The notes: generated by a model from the letters alone, not told the origin. Positions 43,621 to 53,399 are shown, counted from the stretch's first letter. The stretch: DNA of 64,000 nt from MRBY01 sp943371005 (GCA_943371005.1 CALRTB020000003.1:259073-323072); one strand, 5' to 3'. Numbers and translations: made by a program.

Positions 43621-43783
43621 TTTCCCGCTTCTCCAAGCCGTTAGGGGGTTTTAGTTACCTTACATGGCCATGGTAGCGGAGATGCAAGGCGATCGCCTCG
43701 GAAATTTACCGAATGTATTTTTTTTCGTCCTCCCTCAGGCCACAATAGGGAAGATTTTTCACCGTTGGAATTTTCCCAGTTTA

Positions 43784-44824
43784 ATGAGCAACTCCATTAA
43801 CCCCATCGTTTGGCAAGAAGACCGCGTCCTCCTCGTGGATCAGACCATCCTCCCCCTCGCCTACAAGGTCGTCGAAATTAAAACCTACCAGGCCATGGCC
43901 GAGGCGATCCGCACGATGATTGTCCGGGGAGCACCGGCGATTGGGGTTTCCGCTGCCTATGGTCTCTACCTGGGGGCGAAGGAGATCCAAACCACAGACC
44001 GCAGCATTTTCCTTGAAAAATTAGAGGCGATCGCCGCAACCCTCCGGCAAACCAGACCCACCGCAGTCAATCTTTTTTGGGCCATTGATCGAGTCATGGC
44101 AACGGTTCAAGATGCGACTGGTAGTATTCCTGAGTTGAAAAATTTAATTCTTGATACCGCCAAGGCGATCCACAATGAAGACCTCGCCACCTGCCAGGCG
44201 ATCGGCGATCATGGGTTAGCCGTTTTACCCGAAACCCCTGAAAAATTAACGATCCTCACCCATTGCAATGCAGGCGGCCTAGCCACGGCGGGTTATGGCA
44301 CAGCTTTAGGGGTGATTCGTTCGGCCTGGCGGGAAAACCGGTTGGCTATGGTCTACGCCGACGAAACCCGGCCCCGGCTCCAAGGCTCGAAGCTCACCAC
44401 CTGGGAATGCGTCCAGGAAGGTATTCCCGTCACCCAGATCTGTGACAACATGGCCGCCCATTGTATGCAGCAAGGGCGCATCGATGCGGTGGTGGTGGGG
44501 GCCGACCGGATTACGGCCAACGGGGATGCGGCGAATAAAATTGGCACCTACAGTTTGGCGATCGTCGCGAAGGCCCATAATGTGCCTTTCTTTGTGGCAG
44601 CTCCCCTATCGACAGTAGATTTTTCCCTCAGCGACGGTAAGCAAATTCCCATTGAAGAGCGCGATCCCCAGGAAGTTTATCAAATTGGTGACACGCGCAT
44701 TTGCCCGGAAGGAGTGCAATTTTATAATCCGGCTTTCGATGTGACCCCTGCCCACTTGATCACAGGGATCATCACAGAAAAAGGGGCTGTGGCTCCCGAC
44801 CAGTTGATTAACTTCAAAGGCTAA
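43784..44824 (+). CDS. mtnA: 5-methylthioribose-1-phosphate isomerase
   Basis: Methionine salvage enzyme that turns methylthioribose-1-phosphate into methylthioribulose-1-phosphate. Family marks: MIVRGAPAIGVSAAYG, LTHCNAGGLATAGYGTALG (catalytic Cys), YADETRPRLQG, and VVGADRITANGDAANKIGT (catalytic Asp). 346 residues from ATG at 43784 (MSNSINPIVW); an earlier in-frame ATG at 43664 would add a stretch unlike the family. No other mtn gene is close. Confidence 0.95.
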   Translation: MSNSINPIVWQEDRVLLVDQTILPLAYKVVEIKTYQAMAEAIRTMIVRGAPAIGVSAAYGLYLGAKEIQTTDRSIFLEKLEAIAATLRQTRPTAVNLFWAIDRVMATVQDATGSIPELKNLILDTAKAIHNEDLATCQAIGDHGLAVLPETPEKLTILTHCNAGGLATAGYGTALGVIRSAWRENRLAMVYADETRPRLQGSKLTTWECVQEGIPVTQICDNMAAHCMQQGRIDAVVVGADRITANGDAANKIGTYSLAIVAKAHNVPFFVAAPLSTVDFSLSDGKQIPIEERDPQEVYQIGDTRICPEGVQFYNPAFDVTPAHLITGIITEKGAVAPDQLINFKG

Positions 44825-44860
44825 CTCTCCTCTATCCCCTTCCAAGAGGGGAAGATGACT

Positions 44861-46135
44861 TCAAAAAAGCTGGGTCAAAATGGGCAGCAATCCCAACACA
44901 CTAAAGCCCAGCAAAAAAAACAAACTTTGTTGTCCCGTTTGGCGATCGCCAAAGGAGCGGGCATAGATGCCTTTGACCGCATTGTTACTGGCCGTCGCAA
45001 TCAGAATCGAAATACTGGCTAGGGGTAAAGATAAGGACTGGCCCGCCGACTGGGTCAAGCTCAGAATAAAGGGGTCCACATCGGTGATCCCCATGATTGC
45101 CGCAAAGGAATACACACCGCGATCGCCTAAATAATCGACGATGTAACGGGTCAAGAGGGAGATCACCACAAACAGCAGCGCAAAACTAAAGGCGGCCTTT
45201 AGTTCCAAGGGGTTTCCCTGGGGATGGGTCGCAGCGATCGCCTGGGGATCAGTTCCATTTTTTTTCCGGAGGGCGATCGCCAAGCCCCCCACAACCCCCA
45301 CCAGCCCTAACAGGAAAAATGAACCCATCAGCCGTTCTGACAAAGCCCCATTAAATAATTCCAACAGCAAAATTAAGCGCCAGTACATCATCCCCGAAGC
45401 CATCACCATTCCCCCCACATACCGCTGGGAATTTTCCGGATCGACGCTGGAACGTTTCGCCAGGGCCACGGTGGTCACCGTCGAAGAATAGGCTCCCCCC
45501 AAAAGAGCCGCTAGCGGAATGCTACCTTTCCCTTTGATCAACCTTTGTAGGAGAAAACTGCCGTAGGAAACGGTACTCACAGCCACCACCACTAGCCAAG
45601 TTTTAAAGGGATTGAGATCAAAGGTGGTCAGGGCTTGATTGGGCAAGATTGGCAAAATGACGATGGTCAGTAGCAGGAATTTGGTGAAGGTGAAAATATC
45701 CTCCTCAGAAAACCGCTCGGCCAGTCCCTCTAAAAATGTCTTCAGTTCCAACAGGATCAAACTGGCGATCGCCAAGGAAGAAGCCACCCAAAAATGCCCA
45801 TGATAGACCAGCGCCCCCAAAATATAGGTCGCCAACCCCGCCATCTCCGAAGTCAGACCGACCCGTGATGTTTTCGCCTTATGCCAATAGGAAATCATCA
45901 TAAAGCCACCAATCACCGCCAAACCGCCGATCACCGCCAGCATTTGGGTCTGGGCCAAAAAAGCGACGCTATAGCCAATCAGACCAATGAGCGGATAGGT
46001 ACGCACGCCCCCAAAGGCATAACCCTTATTGAGTTTGTGTTCCTCTCGTTCGAGGCCAATGAGAAACGACAGAAATAAAACCACCAGAAGCTTATAGGCA
46101 TCTGCCGGGACGAGGCTGAGGAGTTGGGAGCCCAT
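44861..46135 (-). CDS. MgtC/SapB - DUF4010 membrane protein
   Basis: 424 residues, about 12 hydrophobic segments. The N-terminal third is MgtC-like (LIGLEREEHKLNKGYAFGGVRTYPLIGLIG); the rest is DUF4010, with GGAYSSTVTTVALAKRS and SNNAVKGIYARSFGDRQ. MgtC proteins affect magnesium homeostasis and ATP synthase in pathogens; this fused type has no established role. Confidence 0.88.
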   Translation of the reverse strand: MGSQLLSLVPADAYKLLVVLFLSFLIGLEREEHKLNKGYAFGGVRTYPLIGLIGYSVAFLAQTQMLAVIGGLAVIGGFMMISYWHKAKTSRVGLTSEMAGLATYILGALVYHGHFWVASSLAIASLILLELKTFLEGLAERFSEEDIFTFTKFLLLTIVILPILPNQALTTFDLNPFKTWLVVVAVSTVSYGSFLLQRLIKGKGSIPLAALLGGAYSSTVTTVALAKRSSVDPENSQRYVGGMVMASGMMYWRLILLLELFNGALSERLMGSFFLLGLVGVVGGLAIALRKKNGTDPQAIAATHPQGNPLELKAAFSFALLFVVISLLTRYIVDYLGDRGVYSFAAIMGITDVDPFILSLTQSAGQSLSLPLASISILIATASNNAVKGIYARSFGDRQTGQQSLFFLLGFSVLGLLPILTQLF

Positions 46136-46234
46136 TACTAGAAATGTGTTGCGATTTTACGATAGTGATGTTTGCCGCCCTAAACCCAGTGACAAAAAAT
46201 GATTGTGCCTGGGGCCGAACGTGATGTACTCACC

Positions 46235-46849
46235 TTACCAGCAGCCGAGGTAGTAAACATCTTCGTAATGTTCAGTGCAGCCTTCGCCACCAATATTATT
46301 CAAAATATTCATGCTGGTATTGTGGAGCATCGAACTGACATAGGATTGCTGGGCGGCAGAAACCCCAACGCCACCACTCGCCATCAACTGGGCTTGATAT
46401 TGCTGGAGGTAGGCAATCAAAACATTCACCATCACCCCGGAATAGGGCCAGGGAGTAATTGCCGCTTCGATGGTATTTGGGTCAACGGCGATCGCCTGAT
46501 TATTTTGCATTCTGTAGGTGGCAGTGGGTGTCAAGGCGTAGAGAATTTGTGCCTCATTATTGGTGTTGGCTTGGGCGAAAAAAACCGTCACTTGACTCGG
46601 CGAAAAATAACTGATCCGTCCCTGGGCATCTAGATAAATTAAACCCTGATCATCGGAAAAAGGGCCAATAATCCCAGCATTGGGGGGTACAGGGGGAAAG
46701 CCAAGCTGTTGGGCCACAAAGACGGCATTAGCATCCCCTTGGAACTGGATTCCCGCCGGGTTTGCCTGGGCTGGCGCACAGATCATTTGCCCCACAAGAC
46801 AGCCAAGACCCACACTGGCACTGAGGTAACGACGCAAAACCTGGAACAT
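46235..46849 (-). CDS. Secreted protein of unknown function
   Basis: 204 residues. N-terminal signal peptide (RYLSASVGLGCLVGQMICAPAQA, cut after AQA). The mature part is rich in Gln, Asn and Ala with few charges; two Cys near the end (GGEGCTEHYEDVYYLGCW) could form a disulfide. A strong AGGAGAAAG precedes the ATG. I do not recognise a domain. Likely periplasmic or released. Confidence 0.65.
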   Translation of the reverse strand: MFQVLRRYLSASVGLGCLVGQMICAPAQANPAGIQFQGDANAVFVAQQLGFPPVPPNAGIIGPFSDDQGLIYLDAQGRISYFSPSQVTVFFAQANTNNEAQILYALTPTATYRMQNNQAIAVDPNTIEAAITPWPYSGVMVNVLIAYLQQYQAQLMASGGVGVSAAQQSYVSSMLHNTSMNILNNIGGEGCTEHYEDVYYLGCW

Positions 46850-47158
46850 CGAAGCTTTCTCCTGCAGTAATACCTAAACTTCAAGCAACAACGACAGCAT
46901 TGGGCGTGTTCTTTGGGATTTTCTTGCCGCCCTAAAATCTGCTCCATTAGTATAGTGAGCTTTCCCCAGACGCTTTTTAGATTGCAACGAGATTGCAACG
47001 AAAGACAAAAATTTTCACCGACAGCCCAGGGGAAATTAGGCAGTGATCCGGCTTCCTTGGTCAACGAACTGCATAGCTTCTCTGGGGCCGCCACTACAAC
47101 CCCGTGGAGGTTAGTCCCTAATCTCTCAATTTATTCTCCTTTGCAATGGAGCAAAACC
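46850..47158. other. Divergent intergenic region between two secreted-protein genes
   Basis: About 310 bases without a convincing gene. A TATAGT element lies near 46951. An open frame continues upstream of 47159 through this region but has no ribosome site or protein-like sequence. Confidence 0.4.
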
Positions 47159-47509
47159 ATGAAATCAACACAAGGTATTGGCGTACAGTTGTTGGATGGT
47201 CTGTTTTTGGGGTTAATGGTGCTGTTGTCTGGTACCCCGGCGGCGATCGCCACCCCCACAGAAATGGCCTGTCCAGAGGGATGGCGTCTCCATACCCAAG
47301 AACTCAGTCCCCAGATCCGTGTCTGCTTACCCAAACATATTCACCTCCCAGCGCTTTCGGATCTCAGCCGACAACCCGCCCAGGTGCAGGTACAGCAATT
47401 ACGCATTATCCAAACCGACGCCCAGATCGATCCGAGCCACCCCAAGGAGTCCCACATTCAAAGTTCGAGCCGCACCTCGATCCAGGTTTACCAACACACC
47501 AGTCAGTAA
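47159..47509 (+). CDS. Small exported protein of unknown function
   Basis: 116 residues from ATG at 47159 with GGAG nine bases upstream. Signal peptide LLDGLFLGLMVLLSGTPAAIA, likely cut after AIA. The mature protein has two Cys (MACPEGW, IRVCLPK) and a polar Gln/Ser/Thr-rich C-terminus. Not recognised. Followed by a clear terminator. Confidence 0.65.
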   Translation: MKSTQGIGVQLLDGLFLGLMVLLSGTPAAIATPTEMACPEGWRLHTQELSPQIRVCLPKHIHLPALSDLSRQPAQVQVQQLRIIQTDAQIDPSHPKESHIQSSSRTSIQVYQHTSQ

Positions 47510-47542
47510 CAATTTGACGACTTGTCGGGGGTTTACGTTTTG

Positions 47543-47568
47543 CCAGAGTCAGGAGGCTCTGGTTTTTT
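47543..47568 (+). terminator. Terminator of the small exported-protein gene
   Basis: CCAGAG (47543-47548) and CTCTGG (47557-47562) with an eight-base loop, then TTTTTT. 34 bases past the stop. Confidence 0.8.
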
Positions 47569-47796
47569 GTTGGGGAGAATGGCAACGAAGTGCTTTTTTG
47601 ACCTAAAGATCGCCCCACACAACGGAAAAATTTCTGGTTCTTGTGACCCAACTATTTAAAAAGTTTTTTAAAAATTGACCGCAATTAACAAAAGAGGTTT
47701 TCTGGGCTGGTTAAAGTAGGGAATCAAGCAAGATTTTTGCCATAATTTTAGAGGCAAGCTTGCACTTATCTTTGCGCCTCCAGTCTCCTCACACCC

Positions 47797-48993
47797 ATGC
47801 TAAATCAATCTTTTCGTCAGTGGAGTCTTTACACGACTTTCCTTATCCTCGGGGGAAGCCTGGGGTTTTTGGGCCATGCCTATTGGTTCCAGAGACAATT
47901 AAATGCATCTTTGCAGGCCTATGGTGAGTTTCGTCAATATGAGCAATCCCTTGCTGAACTGGATCTTAATCAAGATTCGGTAAATTTTATTGCCGAGGCG
48001 GTGAAAACGGTTGGCCCGACCGTTGTGCGCATTGATGCCCTAGATCAGACGGAGGCCTCGGCATCACCTACACCATTATTTAAGAAGTTTTTTCAATTAG
48101 AAGAGGGATTTCCTGCCTTTGACGGCGATCGCCAACCCCAGGGCACCGGCTCCGGTTTTATTCTCAGTAGTGATGGCCAATTGGTGACCAATGCCCATGT
48201 GGTGGGAAATAGCTCTAAGGTGAAAGTGACCCTCAAGGATGGCCAAGTATTTGAAGGGCAGGTGATGGGCGTTGATGAGCTAACGGATATTGCTGTGATT
48301 AAAATCGAGGCCACGGGGTTACCCACCGCAAAGTTAGGCCGGGCGGCAAGTCTGACCCCAGGGGAATGGGCGATCGCCATTGGTAATCCCCTCGGTTTTG
48401 ACAACAGTGTCACCGTCGGCATTGTTAGTGCCCTAGACCGCCCCAGTGCCCAGGTGGGGATCCCGGACAAACGGGTGCGCTTTATCCAAACCGATGCGGC
48501 CATTAACCCCGGTAATTCCGGCGGCCCCCTCCTGAATGTGCGAGGGGAAGTGATTGGCTTAAATACAGCAATTCGCGCCGATGGCCAGGGGCTAGGGTTT
48601 GCGATTCCCATCGAAACGGCCCAACGCATTGCCCAGCAACTCTTTACGGAGGGGAAAGCGACCCACCCTTACCTTGGTATTCGGATGCTGGCGTTGGACG
48701 GGGAAGGGAAAAACCGACTGCGAGAGACCCTGCCCGCCATGGCCGAGGAGCTTGATTTGCACCAAGAAACGGGGGTATTGGTGATTGAGGTGGCCCCAGA
48801 TTCTCCGGCGGCGATCGCCAATATCCAGGCGGGGGATATCCTCAAACAGGTGGGGGATCAACCCGTGCTGAGTGCCTTTGATGTCCAGGACGCCGTAGAA
48901 CGGAGTACCATCGGTGCTGATTTGCCCATTGATCTCAAGCGCCGGGGCAAAATGCGGCAGTTAACCGTCCAACCCACGGAGTTTCCGAGTTAG
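47797..48993 (+). CDS. HtrA/Deg-family serine protease
   Basis: Trypsin-like protease with a PDZ domain for quality control outside the cytoplasm. Catalytic triad H134 (TNAHVVG), D164 (LTDIAVIK) and S241 (PGNSGGPL). One PDZ domain from about residue 290 (YLGIRMLAL, SPAAIANIQAGDILKQV). The N-terminus has one hydrophobic anchor (TTFLILGGSLGFLGHAYW). 398 residues, like the cyanobacterial HtrA/HhoA/HhoB set; which of the three cannot be assigned. It ends ten bases before coaX. Confidence 0.93.
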   Translation: MLNQSFRQWSLYTTFLILGGSLGFLGHAYWFQRQLNASLQAYGEFRQYEQSLAELDLNQDSVNFIAEAVKTVGPTVVRIDALDQTEASASPTPLFKKFFQLEEGFPAFDGDRQPQGTGSGFILSSDGQLVTNAHVVGNSSKVKVTLKDGQVFEGQVMGVDELTDIAVIKIEATGLPTAKLGRAASLTPGEWAIAIGNPLGFDNSVTVGIVSALDRPSAQVGIPDKRVRFIQTDAAINPGNSGGPLLNVRGEVIGLNTAIRADGQGLGFAIPIETAQRIAQQLFTEGKATHPYLGIRMLALDGEGKNRLRETLPAMAEELDLHQETGVLVIEVAPDSPAAIANIQAGDILKQVGDQPVLSAFDVQDAVERSTIGADLPIDLKRRGKMRQLTVQPTEFPS

Positions 48994-49002
48994 GCCAGGG
49001 TT

Positions 49003-49683
49003 ATGGATCAATGGTGGGCCTTAATGATTGGCAATTCCCGGCTCCATTGGGCTGTCTTTACGGGGGATCAGTTGCAAACGGTACACCACACAGCCCATGG
49101 CACTTGTCCCCCTGCCGTTAAACAGTTGCGCTATGTGGCCTCGGTGGTGCCCCAACAAACCATTTGGATACAGGATCATTTTCCCACTGCCCAGACCATT
49201 ACCTTGGCAGAGATTCCCCTTGAAAATCTTTATCCCCAATTGGGGATTGATCGCGCCCTGGCGGTCTGGGGGGCCGGACAACGGTATGGTTTTCCCTGTT
49301 TAGTGATTGATGGGGGGACGGCGCTAACCTTTTCGGCGGCCAACGGCGATCGCCAATGGCTTGGTGGGGCTATCCTACCGGGTTTAAATCTCCAATTTAA
49401 AAGCCTTTCCCAGCACACCGCCGCCTTACCCAAGGTGCATTTATCGACTCAACTCCCCCCCCGCTGGGCCAATGATCCCGCCGGGGCGATCGCCAGTGGT
49501 ATTACCTATACAGTCCTCGCCGGGGTCAAAGATTTTATCCGCGCTTGGCAAGCCGAATTTCCCCAGGGTCAGATCTTGAGCACCGGCGGGGATGGGGCAT
49601 GGTTGGCCCAACAGTTACCCACTTTGAATTACGATCCGGGGCTAATTTTCCACGGGTTTACGGCATTGGGAAGTAATGACTGA
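49003..49683 (+). CDS. coaX: Type III pantothenate kinase
   Basis: First step of coenzyme A synthesis. Divergent cyanobacterial CoaX of 226 residues: ALMIGNSRLHWAVF at the start holds the phosphate-1 loop (with Asn where most CoaX have Asp-Val-Gly-Asn), GIDRALAVWGA and CLVIDGGTALTFSA (catalytic Asp), then GGAILPGLNLQFKSL. Immediately downstream of the protease gene and probably co-transcribed. Convergent with the next gene; the stops are two bases apart. Confidence 0.88.
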   Translation: MDQWWALMIGNSRLHWAVFTGDQLQTVHHTAHGTCPPAVKQLRYVASVVPQQTIWIQDHFPTAQTITLAEIPLENLYPQLGIDRALAVWGAGQRYGFPCLVIDGGTALTFSAANGDRQWLGGAILPGLNLQFKSLSQHTAALPKVHLSTQLPPRWANDPAGAIASGITYTVLAGVKDFIRAWQAEFPQGQILSTGGDGAWLAQQLPTLNYDPGLIFHGFTALGSND

Positions 49684-49685
49684 TC

Positions 49686-50648
49686 CTAACGGAGTTGATA
49701 AACCTTGCCATCAAGCAGTAGGCGGGTAATACCCTTGGCCGCGAGACAACCGCTCGTTTTAAGGAAAAGTTCGCCGTTGGGCACTTTAATGATTTTTTGG
49801 GTGCGGCCCCGGATAAACCGCTTGGCGACCCGGTGATTATCGAAAATGGGGAGGGTTTTTTGGGTAATTTCCTCGTCAGGAATTTCCCCTAAATCTTGAA
49901 AGTCCTGCATGGGCCGGGCGATCAATTCCGACAAACGATCCGTCACCACATAGCAAGTGCGGGGAAACTGGGCCGCTTCGAGGGGCAAAATTTCTACCGT
50001 TTCCGAGTGGGCAACCGGGGTTACATCCAGGTCCTCGTCGTCATCTTCATCGTCAAATTCATCGTCGTCATCTTCATCGTCAAATTCATCATCATCACCA
50101 ATGTCTTCCCCCAATAATTCCTTGAGGGCCTGTTGGCGATCGCCCAACTGAATTTCCTGAGCCAGGGCCAGCAGATCCGGATTAATTTCAAGCTCCTCAA
50201 AGGTTGCCGCTTCCGGTTCAGTGTCAGACTCTGCTTCCTCAAGGGAAACTGTTTCAGACAGATCAGGTTCAGGGATTGCCTCCGGCTCCGGGTCACGGGA
50301 TTTACGTCTGGTACGTCGCCGTTCCGTTTTTGGTGGCGTTTCCTCGGCGGTATCGGTTGGCGCTGGGGCGGCTTCAACCCGTTTGACCAGCTTCGGTTTT
50401 TCAACGGTTTTCGCAGTCGATGGCTCCGGTTCGGGGGTCGATTTTGCCCCACGATTGCCGCGACCCAAGCGTTTACGTTGGATCAATTCCTCGTATTCAT
50501 TGGCACTGAGACGACTTTTGAGAAAGCGACTAATGGTAGAACTGCTCACGCCATAGCGAGCCGCCAAAGTAGAAGTCGTTTCTGCCGTCTCACGGTAGGC
50601 AACGAGTAATTCTTCTTTGTCATGGTCGGTTAGTTTGCGGGGACTCAT
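49686..50648 (-). CDS. HTH protein with acidic low-complexity centre
   Basis: 320 residues from ATG at 50648. Residues 1-50 are a transposase/resolvase-like helix-turn-helix: LTDHDKEELLVAYRETAETT, LAARYGVSSSTISRFLKSRL. A basic and Pro/Glu-rich linker (RRRTRRKSRDPEPEAIPEP) follows, then an almost purely Asp/Glu/Phe tract (DDDEFDDEDD repeated), then a 110-residue C-terminal domain with FPRTCYVVTDRLSELIARPM and KVPNGELFLKTSGCLAAKGI. Conserved in cyanobacteria as far as I recall, without known function. The domain pairing suggests a DNA-binding regulator or nucleoid protein; that is inference. Confidence 0.75.
   Translation of the reverse strand: MSPRKLTDHDKEELLVAYRETAETTSTLAARYGVSSSTISRFLKSRLSANEYEELIQRKRLGRGNRGAKSTPEPEPSTAKTVEKPKLVKRVEAAPAPTDTAEETPPKTERRRTRRKSRDPEPEAIPEPDLSETVSLEEAESDTEPEAATFEELEINPDLLALAQEIQLGDRQQALKELLGEDIGDDDEFDDEDDDDEFDDEDDDEDLDVTPVAHSETVEILPLEAAQFPRTCYVVTDRLSELIARPMQDFQDLGEIPDEEITQKTLPIFDNHRVAKRFIRGRTQKIIKVPNGELFLKTSGCLAAKGITRLLLDGKVYQLR
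50035..50088. repeat. Two exact 27-base tandem repeats coding the acidic tract
   Basis: Unit TCGTCGTCATCTTCATCG plus TCAAATTCA at 50035-50061 is repeated without change at 50062-50088. Each encodes nine residues of the DDDEFDDED tract. Exact identity suggests recent slippage, so length may vary between strains. Confidence 0.85.
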
Positions 50649-50828
50649 AGCGTCGATACAAAATGCAAATAAAGGTGAGCAGCCTGGGTCAAAGCTTGCC
50701 AGCACATTAGTTTAACCTGTGTGCTCTATTAGTGTATCCCTTCAAGGAACCAGAGATTGCGGGATACACAGAATTTCTACAGAAATTTCTGCATTCAGGG
50801 CGTTGCGGAGGGCTGCAATTCGTTTTTC

Positions 50829-52754
50829 TTAGGGTGATGTTTCCGGGGGACTTTTCGGCACCATTGTGGGGCCAGTGGGAGGGATTTTTTCGCGGACAAT
50901 TAGGGCCTGGAGCACATCATGGACGACGGGCGCGGCGACAGTCCCCCCAAAGGAATTCGGCTCTGTGGGTTCATCGGCAGCGGCAAAGACCACATAACGG
51001 GGGTTATCGATGGGAAAAATACTGACAAAACTTGTGATGTAGGCCCCCGGAATATATTGGCCGTTGCGCGCTTTTTGGGCAGTCCCCGTTTTCCCGCCGA
51101 TTCGATAGCCGGCAATTTTTGATTTTTCGCCACTGCCATCGTCCACAACGGTTTCCATCATGTCTAGTACGGTTCGGGCTACAGCCGGGGAAAAAATTTG
51201 TGGGTTTTCCGGTTCAGTCGTGGTTGCGGCAAGCTGCCGGGCACTATTGGGGATCTCCGCCTTGGGGGTGACGGTTTGGAGTTCCCCTTGGCTGTTGAAT
51301 AGACCTCGCACCAGATGGGGTTCGACGAGGGTACCGCCATTGGCGATCGCCCCATGGAGTTGTACCAGCTTAATCGGGGTCACGGTCAACCCCTGGCCAA
51401 AGGAATTCACCGCCGCTTCGACGGGGCTAGCGGTAAATTTTTCGCGACTCTTGAGGGTGCCTGTTACTTCCCCTGGTAGATCAATGCCCGTGGGTTCAGT
51501 GAGTCTCAGGCTTTGCAGCCGGTCATAATAATCATCTCGGGAAAGATTTTGCATCAGTCGGATCATCCCCACATTACTGGAGACCCGCAAAATCCCCGCC
51601 ACATCAATCACACCGTTTCCGGCACCGTTGTAATTTTTCATTCGGTGGGGGCCGACCTGAATTGAGCCGGGATCATTCACCGACGTGTTGGGGGTGATGG
51701 CTCCGGCATCTAGGGCGAGGGCCACATTAATTGGTTTAAACGTCGAACCCGGTTCATAGAGATCCGTGACGGCCCAATTTTTAAAAACACCATAGTTTTC
51801 GGGTTGGACTTGGGCGTAATTGTTGGGGTCATAGTTGGGTTCTGTCACCAGACTCAGCAGTTCTCCGGATTGGGCATCCATGACAATGACAAGGCCCCGT
51901 TTGGCTTTGTAGGCGGCCATCTGTTTTTGTAGGGCTTGGCGGGCGGCCTTTTGGAGGGGGAGGTCGAGGGACAGTTCCAATTCCCAATCATCGTATTTCA
52001 TCGCCTCTGCCTGGAGGTTCCCCGGCAGGATTGCCCCATTGCCATTGCGCCGGAGACTGAGGGAAATAGGCTCCCGTTGGATCAGACTTTCCTGGGAAAG
52101 TTCAATGCCAGCCCGGCCCAGGTGGTCGTCTTTTTGGACATAGCCAGTAATTTCTGCGGTCGCGTCTCCCTGGGGATAAAACCGACCGTAACGTTCTACC
52201 AGTTCTAAGCCATCAATGCGCAATTGGCGGATGTCGTTGACCCTGGTGGCGTCTAGGCTGGCACGCAACAGAATCCCGCTTTTTTGGCGGCGTAATGTGG
52301 CCTCTAGGTCTGCGGGGGAAACATCGCCCAAAATGGGGGCAAGGTAATGGGCCACGGCCTTGGGTAAGTCTGTGGGGGCGATCGCCTCCGGGAGATTGTC
52401 TACTAACTCCTGGGGCAGTCGGAAACCGACGGGGTGGGCGTAGAGGGTATGGGAAATGCGGTCTAGGGCGAGGATATTGCCCTCACGGTCAACGATGGTG
52501 CGCCGGGGAATGTAGGGACGCAGGGTGATCTGGTGCTGGGATTGGGCGATCGCCCCTAGCTTGTCGTAGTCAATGACTTGCAAGTAGAAAACCCGGATAG
52601 CCAAGCCTAACAACCCCACTATAAAAATGCCCCAAATGAGGAGTAAACGCCGTTGGAGCAGCTTCGGTGCAGGCGGCCGAGATTGGATCGCTTGTTTTTT
52701 GCGTCGATACAGTTGCCGTCGTTGTTGGTGGGAATGGGGGGAAGGCATGGTCAT
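50829..52754 (-). CDS. ftsI: Cell-division penicillin-binding protein (FtsI / PBP3 type)
   Basis: Septal peptidoglycan transpeptidase, class B PBP. One membrane anchor at residues 37-59 after a basic cytoplasmic N-terminus. Active-site motifs: S337-T-F-K340, S392-S-N394, K555-T-G557. 641 residues. ATG at 52754 or the ATG two codons later. It lies 60 bases after a small FtsL-shaped gene on the same strand, recalling the ftsL-ftsI order of other bacteria. Confidence 0.93.
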   Translation of the reverse strand: MTMPSPHSHQQRRQLYRRKKQAIQSRPPAPKLLQRRLLLIWGIFIVGLLGLAIRVFYLQVIDYDKLGAIAQSQHQITLRPYIPRRTIVDREGNILALDRISHTLYAHPVGFRLPQELVDNLPEAIAPTDLPKAVAHYLAPILGDVSPADLEATLRRQKSGILLRASLDATRVNDIRQLRIDGLELVERYGRFYPQGDATAEITGYVQKDDHLGRAGIELSQESLIQREPISLSLRRNGNGAILPGNLQAEAMKYDDWELELSLDLPLQKAARQALQKQMAAYKAKRGLVIVMDAQSGELLSLVTEPNYDPNNYAQVQPENYGVFKNWAVTDLYEPGSTFKPINVALALDAGAITPNTSVNDPGSIQVGPHRMKNYNGAGNGVIDVAGILRVSSNVGMIRLMQNLSRDDYYDRLQSLRLTEPTGIDLPGEVTGTLKSREKFTASPVEAAVNSFGQGLTVTPIKLVQLHGAIANGGTLVEPHLVRGLFNSQGELQTVTPKAEIPNSARQLAATTTEPENPQIFSPAVARTVLDMMETVVDDGSGEKSKIAGYRIGGKTGTAQKARNGQYIPGAYITSFVSIFPIDNPRYVVFAAADEPTEPNSFGGTVAAPVVHDVLQALIVREKIPPTGPTMVPKSPPETSP

Positions 52755-52814
52755 CGGTTTGACCCCTGGTTGTTAAGGGCAAATCTGCTCAACACTCTAC
52801 CAAGAAACCAATGA

Positions 52815-53285
52815 TTAATAGCCAATGGGAGATTGTTCGCGGACGTGGGGAAGATTGTCTTGGGGCGCTGCGGGGAGAGAGACCTGGGCTGGGGTTTTGA
52901 CATAAACGCTGTGGGCTGGGGTTGGCTCCACAAGTCCTGCGGTCGATTGCTCTACCTGTTGCTGGAAAAATTCGCCGAGGCTGGCACTGGTGGCAATGAG
53001 ATCTGCTTCGTAGTCTTGGAGTTGGAGGAGGTGGCTAAAAGCTTCACTCCAGCCCTTTTGATAATAAGCTTTCCCGGCGTACAGCCCCATGGCCGTTGTC
53101 ACGGCGGCGATCGCCACCCATTGGGTCACCTGCTTGCTGATTTGGAGCGTTTGCACCAAAGGGGTCACAGAGGGCTGTTCTGGCTGCGCGGGTAAGCTGC
53201 GCACCTTGGGCTCTACCACTGTGAGGGGTCGGGATTTTTGCGGACGGGCAGGGGAGACCTGCCAGGGTCGAGGAGCAACTGCCAT
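52815..53285 (-). CDS. Single-pass membrane protein upstream of ftsI, FtsL-like in layout
   Basis: 156 residues. A basic, Pro-rich cytoplasmic part of about 54 residues, one membrane segment (VAIAAVTTAMGLYAGKAYY, about 57-75), a helical stretch (FSHLLQLQDYEADLIATSAS) and a Pro-rich end. Size, topology and position directly before ftsI fit FtsL, a poorly conserved bitopic division protein. There is no sequence proof, and the periplasmic helix is shorter than in classic FtsL. Confidence 0.55.
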   Translation of the reverse strand: MAVAPRPWQVSPARPQKSRPLTVVEPKVRSLPAQPEQPSVTPLVQTLQISKQVTQWVAIAAVTTAMGLYAGKAYYQKGWSEAFSHLLQLQDYEADLIATSASLGEFFQQQVEQSTAGLVEPTPAHSVYVKTPAQVSLPAAPQDNLPHVREQSPIGY

Positions 53286-53399
53286 ATCTACTTTCTATCG
53301 CCTCACACAAAAGATGTTGTCATTATGGGGTATTGTAGTCGCGCCTTGATCGATTTTCCCGTGTTTTTTTTGATTTTTGCTAATTTTTTAAAAAAGCAA

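Noticed and set aside
50035..50088. Tandem repeat as a CRISPR or regulatory array
   Set aside because: Two in-frame coding copies with no spacer.
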